In this document: positions 1 through 13,640 of the stretch, piece by piece
How positions within the stretch are numbered: position 1 is the stretch's first letter
Layout: each line of letters opens with the position of its first letter
From: Strongylocentrotus purpuratus
Lineage: Eukaryota; Echinodermata; Echinoidea; Camarodonta; Strongylocentrotidae
Length of the DNA: 64,000 nucleotides
Reading direction: 5' to 3'
Assembly (NCBI RefSeq): GCF_000002235.5
Contig: NW_022145597.1
Span: 23,023,923 to 23,087,922, forward strand
Translations under genes and position numbers: made by a program
Notes under the pieces: model-generated
The model's database searches: none
Seen by the model: only the letters and a program-made list of their open reading frames with translations
Told to the model about the DNA's origin: nothing

Positions 1-3000
1 GAATGGGTCGTAATGCATGAAATCAGAGCATATCAATGAAGCTTACATGTACATGTAGCCTATCATAAAAGTACATGGAGCACTCATCTATTTCCATCCT
101 GATTAGTTCCTGAGTGTAATGAGGACTAGATGATATAAATTTCACACACATCTATCTGATGGGTTGTATGGTCCTCTTCAAGTTATGTGAGCCTCCATGT
201 TCATCAACAAAACTGGACGTTTCTGTAAAATACAAGCAATTTCTTCCTCAGTTTCCCCACCCTTCCCTTTCTACTTATAATCCAGAGTATAAAAGGTTAA
301 AGGCCATGTGCAGTGTTGGTAAACCATCACAACTTATGGTCAAATCTTTGATTCTAAGATGTTTAAAAAAGGAAGATAAAGAAAATAGGGAAATACCTTG
401 CATTGTATGAATAATGTCCCTTTTGACCAGGGACTATCTGATTAAGTACTGTAAAGTGCCCAATTTTATCACTTTCCTATCAAGGTTGGCGAATATATAA
501 GCATTTTTTTGTTGTTGAAAAAATGTAATTCCTTTCACAGAGGTTTCTATTTGGTGACGACAACCCTATGGCTGGATAATGCTGAGAAGAGCCTGGACTA
601 TGCCAAGAGCCTAAATCAACTCCTTGATCACGTCTAGATCTAGGCTCCAACCTGCCAATACACTGTTTGCACTTCGGAAAAGCACCATATAATACCTATT
701 CTTATAGTCCATATCAGTTCTTTTAAAGCACACCCGAGGGCATGTATGAATACAAGCAAACATCTCAGTCCTGACCATATTACAAAAAACAGTCCCCACA
801 AAAAATTCATAGTTTGCGTGTGAAGGCATGAAAAACGGAATTCAATATTATGAACAAACAAGTCTTTTCAAGATATTTTGAACATTTTCACCCTCAAAGT
901 ACAATATGGAGAAATTGTTAAACTTGGACTAACACAAAATTTGAACCTTGACCTTAAACTCCATTTTACATGTAAAGATTTGGGTCTACAAAACTCACAT
1001 TCGTGATAATAACACAACACTTATAATTTTGCCTGTGAAAAAACAGACATGATGGAATCCAATCACATCCAACAAATCTTTTCAATTTCAATTGAAAACA
1101 TTATCTGTAATGAATGTAAGAGGTCTGAGCTCACACTAAACCTGATCATAAATAATTTTGAAAAATCATCCTAGGACAATTTCAGTAGCCTTGTCCATGG
1201 TACGCGCTTTATAAAGACTATTTTTATTATCCTCACATGTTTTATTTTCAGGGTTTTTCAACTGTGTTTCAGCACCTTGAATCTTTAAGAGTATTTGCAA
1301 TTCTGTTACAATTCATCAGAAAATAAATCTGTGTACAGTTTGATTGTGTAAAATCTTCCCCAACATAACTTTGCCTGGCATTCTTTATGTAAATGGATAT
1401 GGAGTATGAAGAAAATATTAAAAAGATAAAATAAAACCTACATTTAACAGAACCAAGTCTGAATTTGGTTCTGTGCATGCCCTATTCTTAACCACATTTA
1501 GTCCACTCAACAAGATGTCTTACTTTTCATTGCAGTCATTGAAGGTGTATCTATTTAACCTACAATATCACTTTGTAGAAGTAATATTTTAAACTTATAT
1601 ATTGAATACATACCGCGACATGGAACCCCTTACAATTGATTTGGCGATTACTACACTTTAAATTTGGACCTGACTTAATGATTGCACAAATAGACTTTAT
1701 GTTGAAATCTAAATGTTATTGACAAACTTATGATTGATAACATATATATGTAGGCCTACTAACCCAATATCATAGGACGTTGCAAGATTAACAAGAATTA
1801 TGGGTATTCTGGCATGGTTCGTAGTATTCATTCATGTATCGACATGTCTTTCTATCACCAGCCATTAATCTAAAACAGTTATTGACTTTGCTTTACTTAT
1901 GATTCCCCCAATCAAAGCAAACAAACTTTATTACCCCTCCTCAAATATCACAATTTTACTTTGCAATATCCACCTACTTGGCCATGAACATTTAGTACAT
2001 TTTGAAGGATTTATTCAACCCAGTTCCGCGATGACCCTTATTTGTATGCTCTATTGTTAAAAGATAAGAGTTAACCCAAACATTTGATTACAATCTATGT
2101 TTTCACAGGTTATCTCCAGTTCTGATAATGATGGCAAATACATTTCCATAAAAAAAAAAAAAGGAAGTACTATGAATTTCAAGACTATTAAAATAATGTA
2201 TACTAAATCAGTGTTTTTCTAGAAACAGTCTAATACCAAAAGCTAAGTATTTGGCAAAGACAGGTATAAGGAAATCAAGCGAGTAATCCTGTATGTATGT
2301 TGTACTTTTGAGTGAGTTTTATTCCTAGGTTTTTATCTCTTGAGATTCACAGTCATCTACTACTGTATGATATGATCAATGATTTTAGAAGTACAGATAT
2401 ACTTCATACTTGTTTTTCTAAAAACGTCATTTCATTACCAGAAGTTTTAAAAAGGTAAAGCTGTACATGCAGGGGCAGATCCAGAATTCTCTTTTTTTAA
2501 AGAGGGGGGGGGGGGGGGGGAACAATCAGAAAGATATCTGACAGACAAAATTAAAACCGTTTTAAGTAGGCAAAGACTCCAACCAACCCATGAGTAAAAT
2601 CTGTGAGAATAGGACTACTGAACACTACATGTATTTACAACATAAGGTTTACACAGGACAAAAACTTTGACTTTAAATCAGATTTCCTTTTATCAATTAA
2701 ATCTCCTACATGTCTCATCTTACCTTCAACTCACTGATATGCCTTACGAACAGCCAGCAGACCAATTACATTGTACTTTTATGTGCACGGGCCTGATAGC
2801 ATGGCCTCTCTGCATACGACCCCTGGCCCCCCATCAGAGTAATTTGTGACGCAATTATCCAGCTTTCGATTTCAATGTACAATTGTACTTTAACCCAGAC
2901 ATGTGCGATTTCGCTCATCGTTGGCAAAATGGCCGTAACAGATCCTATAGATTACCAGGCAATGTATCCACCATATGAATCAGTTATAAATGTATTTGGC

Positions 3001-4137
3001 ATTGAGAACACTGTACAATAAAAGATGTGTCAAAGCTAGGAAACCCTTGATTAAAGTGTATATTGTTGGCCTTCTGTGGGTAGTGTAGTCCCAGAGGTAT
3101 CAGTTTGTGTTGCCTTCAACAACTCATAACTTATTCCTCCCTTGAGTCAAAATTGGATACAAAGTTATGAAATTGAAAATACATGAAGTTATGAAGAATT
3201 TTTTATTGAACCCATTACTTTGTAAACTTTTGTAAATGTCTCTTTGAACTTTTATAAACTGCATTTCATCTGATGGTATGCATATCTTTTAATCACCAAC
3301 CCTAAATCAATACAGTGAATAAACCAAACATTTTTTTTTCATCTTAAGTTATCTTAAGTTATTAGATATTCATAACCAGTTTGAGTTAGACTGATGACTG
3401 ATCTTTTGTTTTACTATTGCCCAATGGCAAATATATGTGAATGTACACATAAAGAACTACTCGAACTATAACGCAATTACACTAAACAAATTGAACAAAG
3501 AAGTTTTTCACAGAATAATGTGTAATACATTAATGCAAACTCCATTTAACCAATATACATCAAAATCCTTGCTTCTCTTGTTTTACACACAGCTGACTAC
3601 CCAGAATACGCAATACATTGCAATTGTTACACCACAGTAATTGAATTGGTCTTCTTCCCCTGTCATTAAGTAAATATTTACAGAGTCAATAAAAAGGGAG
3701 ACATGCTCGCTTTTCTCATGAGCGACAAAAGTTACCGTTTTAGACCACACTCACCGGAAACCGGGCCTAAAAACCGGAAATACACACATGCACACAGGAA
3801 GGGACGGGTGCAAATTTATTCTACCTCCATTAATATTTATTATCTCTGCAAATATGAGTTGACCACAAATGAACTTGAATTAATAACCAAATAACCCTTT
3901 ATCGCTAACTTGCATGCACTTAACCCACTTTTGAGACTCCTTATAGGCGTCTATGGTAGATATTTATCTACTGATTACGGATGAAAACATACACAACGTA
4001 CACTGTACATGCGAAAGAACACGTAAGCCTGGCACCATGGGTCTATTGCAGCTGTACGGTGGTGTACCTACATGCTGTATAGAGACGGTTCACCACTTTA
4101 TGACACACCATAATAACTATTAATGTTGATGATGTTG

Positions 4138-4202
4138 TTGTTATTATCATTATCATCATTACTATTATTATTAGTATTATTATTAGTAGTAGTAGTAGTA
4201 CA
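4138..4202. repeat. Trinucleotide microsatellite (TTA/TCA/TAG type)
   Basis: Imperfect trinucleotide runs of TTA, ATC, ATT and finally TAG are visible. It is a simple-sequence repeat inside the presumed yap1 intron and has no coding meaning. Confidence 0.6.
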
Positions 4203-7200
4203 GCAGAAGTAACATATATCTCTATACCTAAACACCGTTCAAGAAGTGTCTGAAAGGTGAAAATGCATCCTTTTTTATTTCTTTTAATATCACTCTTTGT
4301 TTGTAATTAATGTATACTTTATATGATAAAGTTCTCTTAACACTTCGTATCTTATGGAAAAATTCTTTATCAATGAAATGTTGTATTTATTTATGATGAC
4401 ATGAACATATTTTTCTGACGCATCATGAGTAACATAATTTCTGCAAGTCCTTCCATGAAATTATGAGATTCGAGGGCTAATCTTGGGGCACGGAGTAAGG
4501 TTCAATTAAGGTCAGGCAGGCTCTCTAAGAAAGTGAAACTGGAACACAATCACAACAGGACTTCATACCAAAATAAGTCAACCTAGTCGAGTCATGTCAC
4601 ATGATCTCTAAGCTCATGTTTCTCAGACCCTGATTACTCTAACCAGTACAGTCTCGATTCCAAGCTCCTATATTTATTACAAGTGTAGTCGGAAACAAAC
4701 TTCTGACACGCAAGCTCATGTGTAAAAAGTTGTAAAACCTCAGACAAGCAAGCAAAAAGATAACAGTTTCAGTTTGAGTTGCCTTTCAGGGTATGAGATT
4801 GATGCAAGAGAGAGGGCAAAAGAAGGGGAACAATTTCTTACATGTATTGTAAATAATGTACACTATAAATATCATAACTATTCTAACACCTTCATTTTCT
4901 CACCAAGATTTCCCATGCAGACACCCAATTCCACATGCACATGTACTTGCTCATGCTCCACTTACATGTAAATGGAACGGGTCTGCATCTACAGACTACT
5001 ACTGAGAAGGAAGCAATCCAGAGAACTATTGGGCACCAACTACTTCCTGTATTGCCTATCATGTTTTAATGGTCATGTACTTTTCTTTTCATTCCGAATC
5101 TCAATTTGTTTGTATTCATGTACATGTACAGGTTGTACATTAATCTACAAATAATTTTTTTTTTAAACACCTCTGGAGTGTGGTCTTTTTAAAAGCAGGC
5201 AGAAATTTTACAGGTTTTTGCAGTGTAAATGCTCACTGTCAAAAGAATGATGTATTATTCCCGTTTTGGGTCATGTGACTCTCCCCGCTTCCGTGCTAAC
5301 GCATGCGCACAACTAACAAACAAAAAAACAACAAGAATTATCAAGACAAATACTGACGGTTTCTTATGGGTTTTTCAAGTAGCTTATATGACAGTCCCCC
5401 CCCCCCCCCAAGAAAAGAAGGTTTTCACATGGTTTGGGGGCTGTGTTTCAAGTTCTTGTTTTAATGAATTAAAAAAAACATAACAACCCTCTTCTACTTA
5501 TCAGCTAAAATCTAAATCAACTAAGAGATATCTCCCTTATTTTCATGCACACAATATATTGATTGTTTGTACTAGCTGACTCATACACAATCGTTTCTGT
5601 CCCTTCATCGATAACGCATAGGATACCCAACAACATACATCATCAGATCCAAATATATACACCTGCTATATGTCCATATGGCTGTCATGCATATTAATTA
5701 ATAATCTACAAGTCTATGACTCATCAATAGAACGTTACAGGAAACACCCATGGATGTTGCATTGCTAATCATATATTGGTATATATATACAAAGTCATCT
5801 TATATTTTAAAAAGCTAACCTATTATGTACAGTACAGCGCCTTTTATGGGTGTTGAATAAACACTATTTCAATTTTGTCATGTTTTAGACTTTGACAAAG
5901 AAATTTGGAAGAATATGATATGTCCAATATCGTCTCTTTTCCTTTAAAAAAATCATGTTGGTAATGGTAAACAACATTCAATGGCAGATTCAAGAATATT
6001 CTACAGATGGCAAGAACAAATATATTCCAGGGTGGGGGGAAATGGTATTCACTTTTGTCATGTTTCTGAAAGGCTAAATGGGAGACATGTGAGAAGGCGC
6101 ACAAGCCATCCTCCCCCTTCCCCTAACTTGCCATTGTTGTTTTCCTTACTTTAATTTCAGGAATCTTGGATTCATAAACATGGATCAAATTATTAAATGC
6201 TGAGAGCAATTTAGCCCAAGGCAAGTCTACAAAAATAGTACCATTAAAATAATTTTTCCTTTGGAATAAAGTCTGCATTCAAAATTTGTACGAAGCCCGA
6301 CCAAGAAAACAAGGTTTATAGGAATAGTAGATCAATGAAAACAAAGATATTTACTCCATTTTTAAAGTAGATAATACCAACAGTTTTGTAAGCATTGAGC
6401 AGCGAGAATAGTAATGAGCTTGTTTACCAAATTATTTTCCTTTTTTTTTTTAATGTTTTTTTTTTCTTGTGGGAAAATTCAATTTTACTGCAAAAATGCT
6501 CCCCAGTAAAAGGAAAAGGAAAGTAAAGCAAAAATTGATTCGACAAATATGACAATACTGCTAAGCATCGTGTGAGAATTGGGATGAGCATGTTTACCAA
6601 ATATTTTGCATTTTAATGATTTGTTTTTTTGTTGTCTCATAATCCATGTGAGTTGAAAATATATTTCTAACTTCACCTCAAAAACATGACTGTATTGTGC
6701 ATGAGGTTCTAAAATATTAATGGTCATAATATCCTCAGGCCCTACTAGTCTTTTTCTGTGATAGATACACATGCTCGAGAGCCTCTCACTGTTCCACACC
6801 GCTGACAGAGCAAAACATCTCACTTCCTTTCAACTCCACTTTTTTGTTTCCGATGGCAAACAGAGTATGATTAAGTAAACCTTCCCATGAACCAAACACA
6901 GCCCAAATCGGGCAAAACATCTTTCTTCTTCTGTCCTCAAAATATTCCTAAATATTCCCTGTTTGGTTCTTTGACTGAACATCTACATCCCCTCCCCCAC
7001 ATCGTCTATCAATGGTGCGATTCCCGGTTCTGTATCAATACCATTTCAATGAACAGGTATGTCAAGTATGCGGCAGAGGTCGCAGATCACTTTTATGTTC
7101 TTTCTTTCTATTGTTCACGATTCATGAGATTGTTCCGAAGAAGAAAAAGAAAAACAGTTACAAAAACATTGCATAGTGACAGGAAGTCAATTGCAGATGA

Positions 7201-10200
7201 GTTCTTGGGCCAGTTAGAAATACACAGTGATCAGCATTCAGCTCTCAGAAGATAGCATGCATTTGTGATTTGTGAAAGAAAACATCCAATTTGGAACCAC
7301 CTCATCTGTTACCGGTGATAAATGCAGTGTAAAAGAACTATACTGCACAGTGCACATCATAATCTTCAAACTTACTTTTAAAAATAGTCACAAATCACAC
7401 CGATCAAATAATAAATACAAGACCTTAAAGGTCATTCTTAACAAACTGTAAGGTCATGAGAATGAACTGCCTATTTATAGATTTATGACAGAAGCGATTT
7501 AAGAAAATTACATCCCATAAAAAAGAGAGTAGAGTCATTGTACTAGCACTCTACCCTGCTTCATTGTAATACCCAATTACAATTTTTGAATGAACATGAC
7601 GCTCGGATGCCATGGTACGAAATGGTACAAATATTTTTCACCCTTTAGACTTTATAGGGCATTTCATTAACCTACATGTATCTTCCGGATGAGAGCAGAA
7701 TGCATGGATTAGTATTCATTCTCAATAAGAAACAGATGATTCCAAAGTTATTGGGGCGAAACTTAGGCCCTGCCCCCCTCCCCCTCTCATTAGTTTGAAG
7801 AATATGCAGGCTTGTAAAATAAGATTTAAATATTTCCTTTTTTGTTTCGATTTTAATGTTATTTACTCATTGATTATACATTCATTTTCTGTTCTTTCTG
7901 GACATTTGGCAATTTCTAAGCGCTTCTGAATTTCTAAAGCAAAAATTTTCATGGAACTTCATCAAGTTACTTCTCAAGTCTAGTACACTGACTACCTGGA
8001 TACAAGTAGCTTTAAAAATATATGGAAACAGGTCGAGACGTCCAACTACAACCCATCCTTGCTTCTTCATCACGTTGCTGTGCGGAAACGATGTTCAAAT
8101 CCCCATTTAGCTACACAACTACCATGTTCACATGAGAGGAACTATACGATTGATTGTACATGCGTGTAGCCTAGGGCCTACAGAGTTATTGTACAAAATG
8201 TTGTAGCTCTCAATGTATGAACAGAGGAGCTGGGGCTGAGAGGAAGGAAAACATATGGTATGATCATTTTGAACTCTCCATCACACGTGAATGGTGTCTC
8301 TGTTGACACCTATGCCTTGTTGGGGTAGGGGGTCCCTGGCTCTCTGGCAGGCACTGAGGCAGGCTTGCAGGCAAGGCTCCACAGCTACTGTGAGAGAAGT
8401 TTAAAGGGACTTGTCAACATGGTCGGCTCACACATATACCCTACTATCAGTCAATCGGGCCTCATTGATCATACAATATTGTCTAATGATACAACCCTAA
8501 TTGAGATACAGAGACATATTAGCACAGATCAGCTGCAGATTTAAGCTGGAAATTATGTGAAACCTTACTCAGGATGGGCTTACTTTTAGCGGGGACCCAC
8601 CCCCTGGCTTTAGTGTGATTGTGCTCCCTAACAACATAATTGAAATAGACCGGCAACGTCAATGTTGAGCCTACGAATGTGCCTAATGTAGTGTGTGTAG
8701 GCCTATGTCTCCAAAAGTCAGACTCTTGTGCTTATTGTAAACTTTCCTTCTTGGATACGCCCTAACGATTTAAAAAAGAGCCTTAACCTATATATTGTTC
8801 CATTATGTTGGGGAATTCCAAAACCTGATTATGTCAGTGCATTACATGCTAAAAATCAAGGGAAGCCTGCTTCAAAATAAAATGAATATATATCATGAGT
8901 ATAGGCCCTTCACTGTCTTCCAAGTCCCTGGTTTAGTGTACAATAGAGAACATTTCATTTTCCATCTTTAAAAAAATCATTATTTAGGAAACCGAAGCCT
9001 ACATGTACATGTATTCATTGCTTTCATTTTATGAAATTGTCAGTTCGCATTGGTCTTCCTATCACCATCTGTTAATGATAATCCAACTTCAACCCAATCT
9101 GTGTCCCCTTTAATTCAATCCTACCCAGCCTTTAGAAGAAAAAAAGACAGGACAGTTCAATCTGAATGGATTTGCCCTCGGGGTCAATATAAGGTCAATC
9201 AGAACCTAGAGAAGCAGGGTTTTCTCATCAAATAGCAAGGAAACGGGCAAAAAGTGATGACTTTACCTTGCTTGTCTGGGGTCTGGGGTGGGCTGGGACG
9301 ACAAGTAAACGCATTGACATGGTAGGAGAGCAGGAGATGGGGGTGCTAATTGGACTGGAAAACCCCTAAATTGATTGCTTCCACTCCAGAAAGCAGGTTT
9401 GACAGTACTTTTTTTTCTCCAGCTACTACTAGCGGAGACAAGAGGTTTTGGTACTCTCTCTGACTCTGGAGTCTGGTGACAATTTCTCCAGGTTTTATTT
9501 CAACACAGGGTTAACGGAATAGGGATATGGTTTTCATTTGATGTTAGGTAAGGGTTTTGGGTTGGTATAAGAATAAGGTATAGGTTTTGTCCCAGTATTA
9601 TAGTTTGGAAATCAGTTAGTCAAGGATATTGACAGAGGTAAAATTGTTGCCAAAGCATTTGTGGTAAAACAAATGTTCTGCATCGTAGTGTAGAAAATGG
9701 GGTTTCCATATAGCTTTTATTTAGCTAAACTTGTCTTACAGCAGCCTAAATTGGTTTTGATGAGCAATAGTATATAGGACCTTTTATTTCTATGGTTCTG
9801 AAAAGGCTTCCCACCCAGTAGTTCCCACATTCCCGATTTCACTTGGACAAAAAGTTAACACACAAAGGTAATAAAATCTAATTGTGCCATTGGGTATCCT
9901 ACCATTTGTACAATGTTGAAGTTGAAAATGAAAGTAAAAGTATGCTTACTGAACGTCACAATAGGCATATTGTAACATTTACAATCAATAGAGTTTACAT
10001 GTGAAGTGAATTTATAGATTATCTGTGGGGCACATGCCATAAAGATCGACCCCCCAAAGAGAAGAATGGAGCTCACAAAACTTTAAAGTGTAAACTGTAA
10101 CCTTGTAAAAGTTAGTCCCAATTCACTCCAGATTCCTTCAATTCAGGTTCAAAGTATTGAATTGAAGAAATATCACACTATTGAAGGCTACACTGAAGTC

Positions 10201-11555
10201 AATATTACATGTTTTTCACTATTCTATATTTGTATCTCAAGTTTATTTAAAGTTTTTTTCTTCTTCTTTCTTTCATGTGTGCATGTTGTTATTATTTTGT
10301 TATGCATTAGTTTCACAGGTTGATTTTATTGTTGCAGAGGGGGGAGGGGGAGGGGGTGAGGCAATATAATTAATTTTGAAATCTTGAAACAGATTCCATT
10401 ACAAGCATAAGAGATAGGGATGGGGATGTGGTTGCCAGTGGTAACCACTCAAAGACTGACATGAAGAACAGTTGCAGGGCTAAATGGGAGACCAACTCTT
10501 CTCAGTCCTCTGGTGACACATGTATCACCAGAGTCCAACTTTTGCTGGGAGGAGTATAAGGACGAGGACACTCTACCAAGACATGGACCTCTATATGACC
10601 TCTCGCTTATCCTTAGGTCCATGCCGAGATTGACCTGGTCTTATATTTTCACCCTCAAGCCAGAGGTCAAAGGTTAAACTAGGTCTGGGACACTTTGAAA
10701 GTTGTAAACATCTTGCTCTTGCACTTTCCCCCAGGTTGATCACCCCCACACACCACCGGTGCAGGGTGCTGGTAACCATGGCAAGCGCAGTCCGGTCTAG
10801 CCCTTACAGTTAGTTGAGTGTACAGTTGTGTGTGCCACTTTGACATGAAACAGTGATGAAAATACAAAGTACCGAGTTACATCCAAGGAGTTCAAGGAGG
10901 TACGATTATATTGGTCACATATACAACACCTTTGTCTCTGTAGTTTTGAAGACATCTTTTTTTCACTAGCATGTTGGCCTATATGTGGGCCTACATATTA
11001 CTTCTCCTACTTTTGTTTGCTGTAGGACCTACATGTAAAGACTTCACAATCTGATAGTAAAAACTCGATATTTTTAAGATTACTTTCACACTTTGTTTTT
11101 TCTATTTAAACTTGTTATCTTGTAGAGCACAATACATGATTTATCTCAGAAATATAAAGCCAAAAGTAGGAAATCTTCTCAAATAAGGGGACAAATATCA
11201 GTTCATACTATTCCATAATGCATCTGACTTGTGTATCTACAAATTATACAATGTACATGTATCTCTCATACATGTACAATATCAACAACAAGTACTGCTT
11301 AAAGAGACATTCCCTTGATTATTTCCTTGTCTTGCCTAACAGCCTGTGAGCCTGAGCCCCCCACCCCCCCCCACCTCCTTTTTTTTTTTAGACACCTCGC
11401 ATTGTACTCCTATAACACAGAGGAGTTTTTTATTAGCTCTGCATGTACAGTCCTTCCCTCAGTTTGCATTATAACGCCTTTGTTGATCCTCATTAATCCA
11501 TTTAAGTTAACCACAAGTTACCCATTTAAAAGACCAACCTAACTTGTATACAACA

Positions 11556-11909
11556 GGCTCATTCACATTGCAGATTTTTTTGTTGTGAAAAACCCATCAA
11601 CTTTATTTAAACTACCCCTTACACAACTGGAAAACCCATAAAAGAATATCATTGTTTAATAATTCTGTTTTTTGGAAGAGTTTTCTGTACCACTATGTGC
11701 CACTTGTGACTACTTTAATGGCATGAAAGTGAGGGAAGTCAAGTAACCGAAATCCAGAATAATCAACCGTTTTTTGAGAGAGAGCATTTACACTGCAAAA
11801 AACTGGTGGATTTTTCGCACATCAGCCTGCGTTTCAAAATGCTACACTCCAGGCACGGCCTATGACTTGGGTATTTCATCAAAACCTTTGGTTGCAGTGT
11901 GAATGCACC
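11556..11909. mobile_element. Probable short inverted-repeat element (MITE-like)
   Basis: The left end reads GCTCATTCACATTGCAG and the right end reads, in inverse orientation, GTGCATTCACACTGCAA. A third related end occurs internally at about 11782 (GCATTTACACTGCAA). A similar end is also seen alone near 5213-5232. No transposase frame is present. This fits a non-autonomous DNA element, perhaps one inside another. Exact borders and target duplication are not resolved. Confidence 0.4.
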
Positions 11910-12431
11910 TACGGGGGTGTATTGGACTAACGATTGCTGTTTATATGGAAAAGAAACTTCTTAACTTGATATAAAGATAAGCAGATCCTATAAATAGTAC
12001 AAGCTATATTTACATTGAACTGTTGTAAATAAGGACATTTACAACTTGTCTCCCATCTACCACTATTTAAACTGTTCCTTGATTTACTACTCTGTATTTT
12101 AAAGGAGTATGCAAGTAATTGAAATGTAGAAAAGTCATGTTCCTAATCATATTTTACAAAAACAATCAGCTGCATCATTTTCTTCATCACTACTAGAATC
12201 CTCATTATCATCACCATCATCACCACAATTTTCAAGTAGTACATTCATCAGAGTATCATCTTGATGGTCGAGTAGTTTTGGGCATCATTATGAATTTATG
12301 ATGCCAATTTCATGGTATAATCATTATTTGATTGACAGAGACTCAAAATCATGAAGGTTGTGTTTTAAAAAATACACCATCAGATTCATCCACATGATCT
12401 TTAGCAATATCATCAAACCTCCCCTTCTCAT

Positions 12432-12645
12432 CATCATCCATGACCTTCATCTAGAACCTCATCAGCATCATCATTACCATTATCCTGGCTGGCATCACCA
12501 TCACCACCATCATCATCATCCTCACCATCATCATCATCACCACCACCATCATCATCACCACCATCATCATCATCATCATCACCACCACCACCATTATCAC
12601 CACCACCGTCATCATCATCACCACCATCATCATTATTATTATATA
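12432..12645. repeat. CAT/CAC trinucleotide microsatellite
   Basis: About 200 bp of CAT, CAC and ATC triplets. It opens long spurious frames (poly-His on one strand, poly-Asp/Gly and poly-Met/Val on the other). These are not genes. It sits just inside yap1 intron 1, about 170 bp past the donor of exon 1. Confidence 0.85.
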
Positions 12646-12805
12646 GACCATCAATGTCATTATTCTCTTCTATACTATTAATACTATCAACATCATCACT
12701 CACTAGTCTTGTAGCAATTATCAAACAAGTCAGTTTCCAAACTTGGGAGGGGACAGGGAGTTGTGTGGGTTGTAAAATGAACATCCCAAACTTTTTTTTC
12801 TTTCA

Positions 12806-12811
12806 ACTTAC
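12806..12811 (-). other. 5' splice site of yap1 exon 1
   Basis: GTAAGT on the minus strand directly after CTGGA. It splits WW1 after the Tyr-Phe-Leu stretch. The split codon GA|N would give Asp or Glu, followed in all YAP proteins by His, which agrees with this boundary. Confidence 0.85.
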
Positions 12812-13287
12812 TCCAGGAAATATTTTTGTCCAGTTGGTGTGACGGCCATCTCCCAGCCGCTCGGCAGGTTTGGGTTATCAGTATCAGATATATCGTAGCT
12901 CTGTTGACGAAGATGCTGATTCCGTATCACATCTTGAGGGTTTATGTTCCTCATCTCCTGTAGCGAAGCCGGAGATGAGTGCGCTCTGCTGTGGGCGATC
13001 GTCATCCCCTGCGGGCCCAAGCTCCGACTGGCAATTTCATGGCTAGCGTTCGACATATTTCCAGAGTAATTCGTCGAATCTGCGCTCGACTCCCTCGAAT
13101 GGCTTATTCTTGGTTCTTGAAAGAAAGAGGCGGGCATGTTTCTCTTTCGCCATGGCACTTGCGATGGAACTTTATCGGCTGCCTCGGGCGTGTTCAAAAC
13201 ATTGCGAAACAAATCGTCCAACTCTGCTCCCGAGTCCCCTCGTACGTGCACGACAGCATTCTGTTTTCTTCCTCCTGCCGGCTCCAT
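12812..13287 (-). CDS. yap1: Transcriptional coactivator YAP1/Yorkie, coding exon 1
   Basis: YAP is the nuclear effector of the Hippo pathway and binds TEAD factors to drive growth genes. This exon encodes 158 residues plus two bases. Residues 12-32 (VVHVRGDS, then a helix) and 43-58 (VPWRKRNMPASFF) match the vertebrate TEAD-binding region; the Ser-Phe-Phe that packs against TEAD is kept, whereas the vertebrate Met and Leu of this loop are Trp and Met. Three HxRxxS motifs for LATS kinase are present: HSRESS (63-68), HSRAHS (99-104, the 14-3-3 site, followed by SPASLQ) and HLRQQS (125-130). Residues 141-158 start WW1 (LPSGWEMA, GQKYF). The start codon has a good context (AAAATGG). The exon ends in GA before a perfect GTAAGT donor; the open frame runs only a few bases further. 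The remainder of WW1, WW2 and the activation domain must lie to the left, outside the window. Confidence 0.95.
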
Positions 13288-13640
13288 TTTCTTTCCGCTT
13301 TTCTCACCGAATTTCTCACTAATTCCTTGACTCCAGAATCCCCTTTTCGCTTAGCATATAATAAAATGAACTTCTAGATGGTGACAGTATCAGCAATCGC
13401 GTAAAATATAAGTTTTATACCAGTTAACTATCATCGCCGCATCTTTACACCATGTACCTCAATGCCATTCCGATACACAACTTCTCGCACAGAGTATCCG
13501 GTTGCACACGGCGTATTTCACCTGTACGGTCTCGTAAGTTAGTTCGCCTCGTATACTTTTCCGCTGTGGTAGAGTACACAGCTGAGTACCCATACACCAA
13601 AGCCCGACCTTGCATGCAAATTATTGGTCCCTATTAAGAC
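13288..13640 (-). promoter_or_regulatory. Presumed yap1 5' UTR and promoter region
   Basis: The 350 bp upstream of the yap1 start are richer in CpG than the AT-rich surroundings, which fits a promoter-proximal region. No in-frame stop lies immediately upstream of the ATG, but residues upstream show no YAP similarity. I see no convincing TATA box for the minus strand. The transcription start is not determinable from sequence alone. Confidence 0.35.

Larger units (their letters stand above)
1..12811 (-). other. yap1 intron 1 (partial), no coding sequence recognised
   Basis: This stretch lies downstream of the splice donor of yap1 exon 1. I searched the minus strand by eye for the rest of WW1 (the TTTW-DPR motif), WW2 and the C-terminal activation region and found none, so the intron appears to run past the left edge. 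The open frames here are short and have no recognisable family. Contents seen: a poly-G tract near 2504, a TTA/TAG-type microsatellite near 4138-4202, short TACATGTA palindromes, a probable inverted-repeat element at 11556-11909 and a CAT/CAC microsatellite at 12432-12645. Extent of the intron is inference. Confidence 0.55.

Noticed and set aside
6485-7255. Frames of 112 (minus) and 122 (plus) residues in yap1 intron 1
   Set aside because: No resemblance to YAP or another family, and no splice sites consistent with the yap1 phase were noticed.
12358-12784. Poly-His and Asp/Gly-rich open frames of more than 100 residues on both strands
   Set aside because: They are translations of a CAT/CAC microsatellite and have no complex sequence.
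12979-13377. Open frames of 60-130 residues on the plus strand opposite yap1 exon 1
   Set aside because: They are antisense shadows of the yap1 exon.
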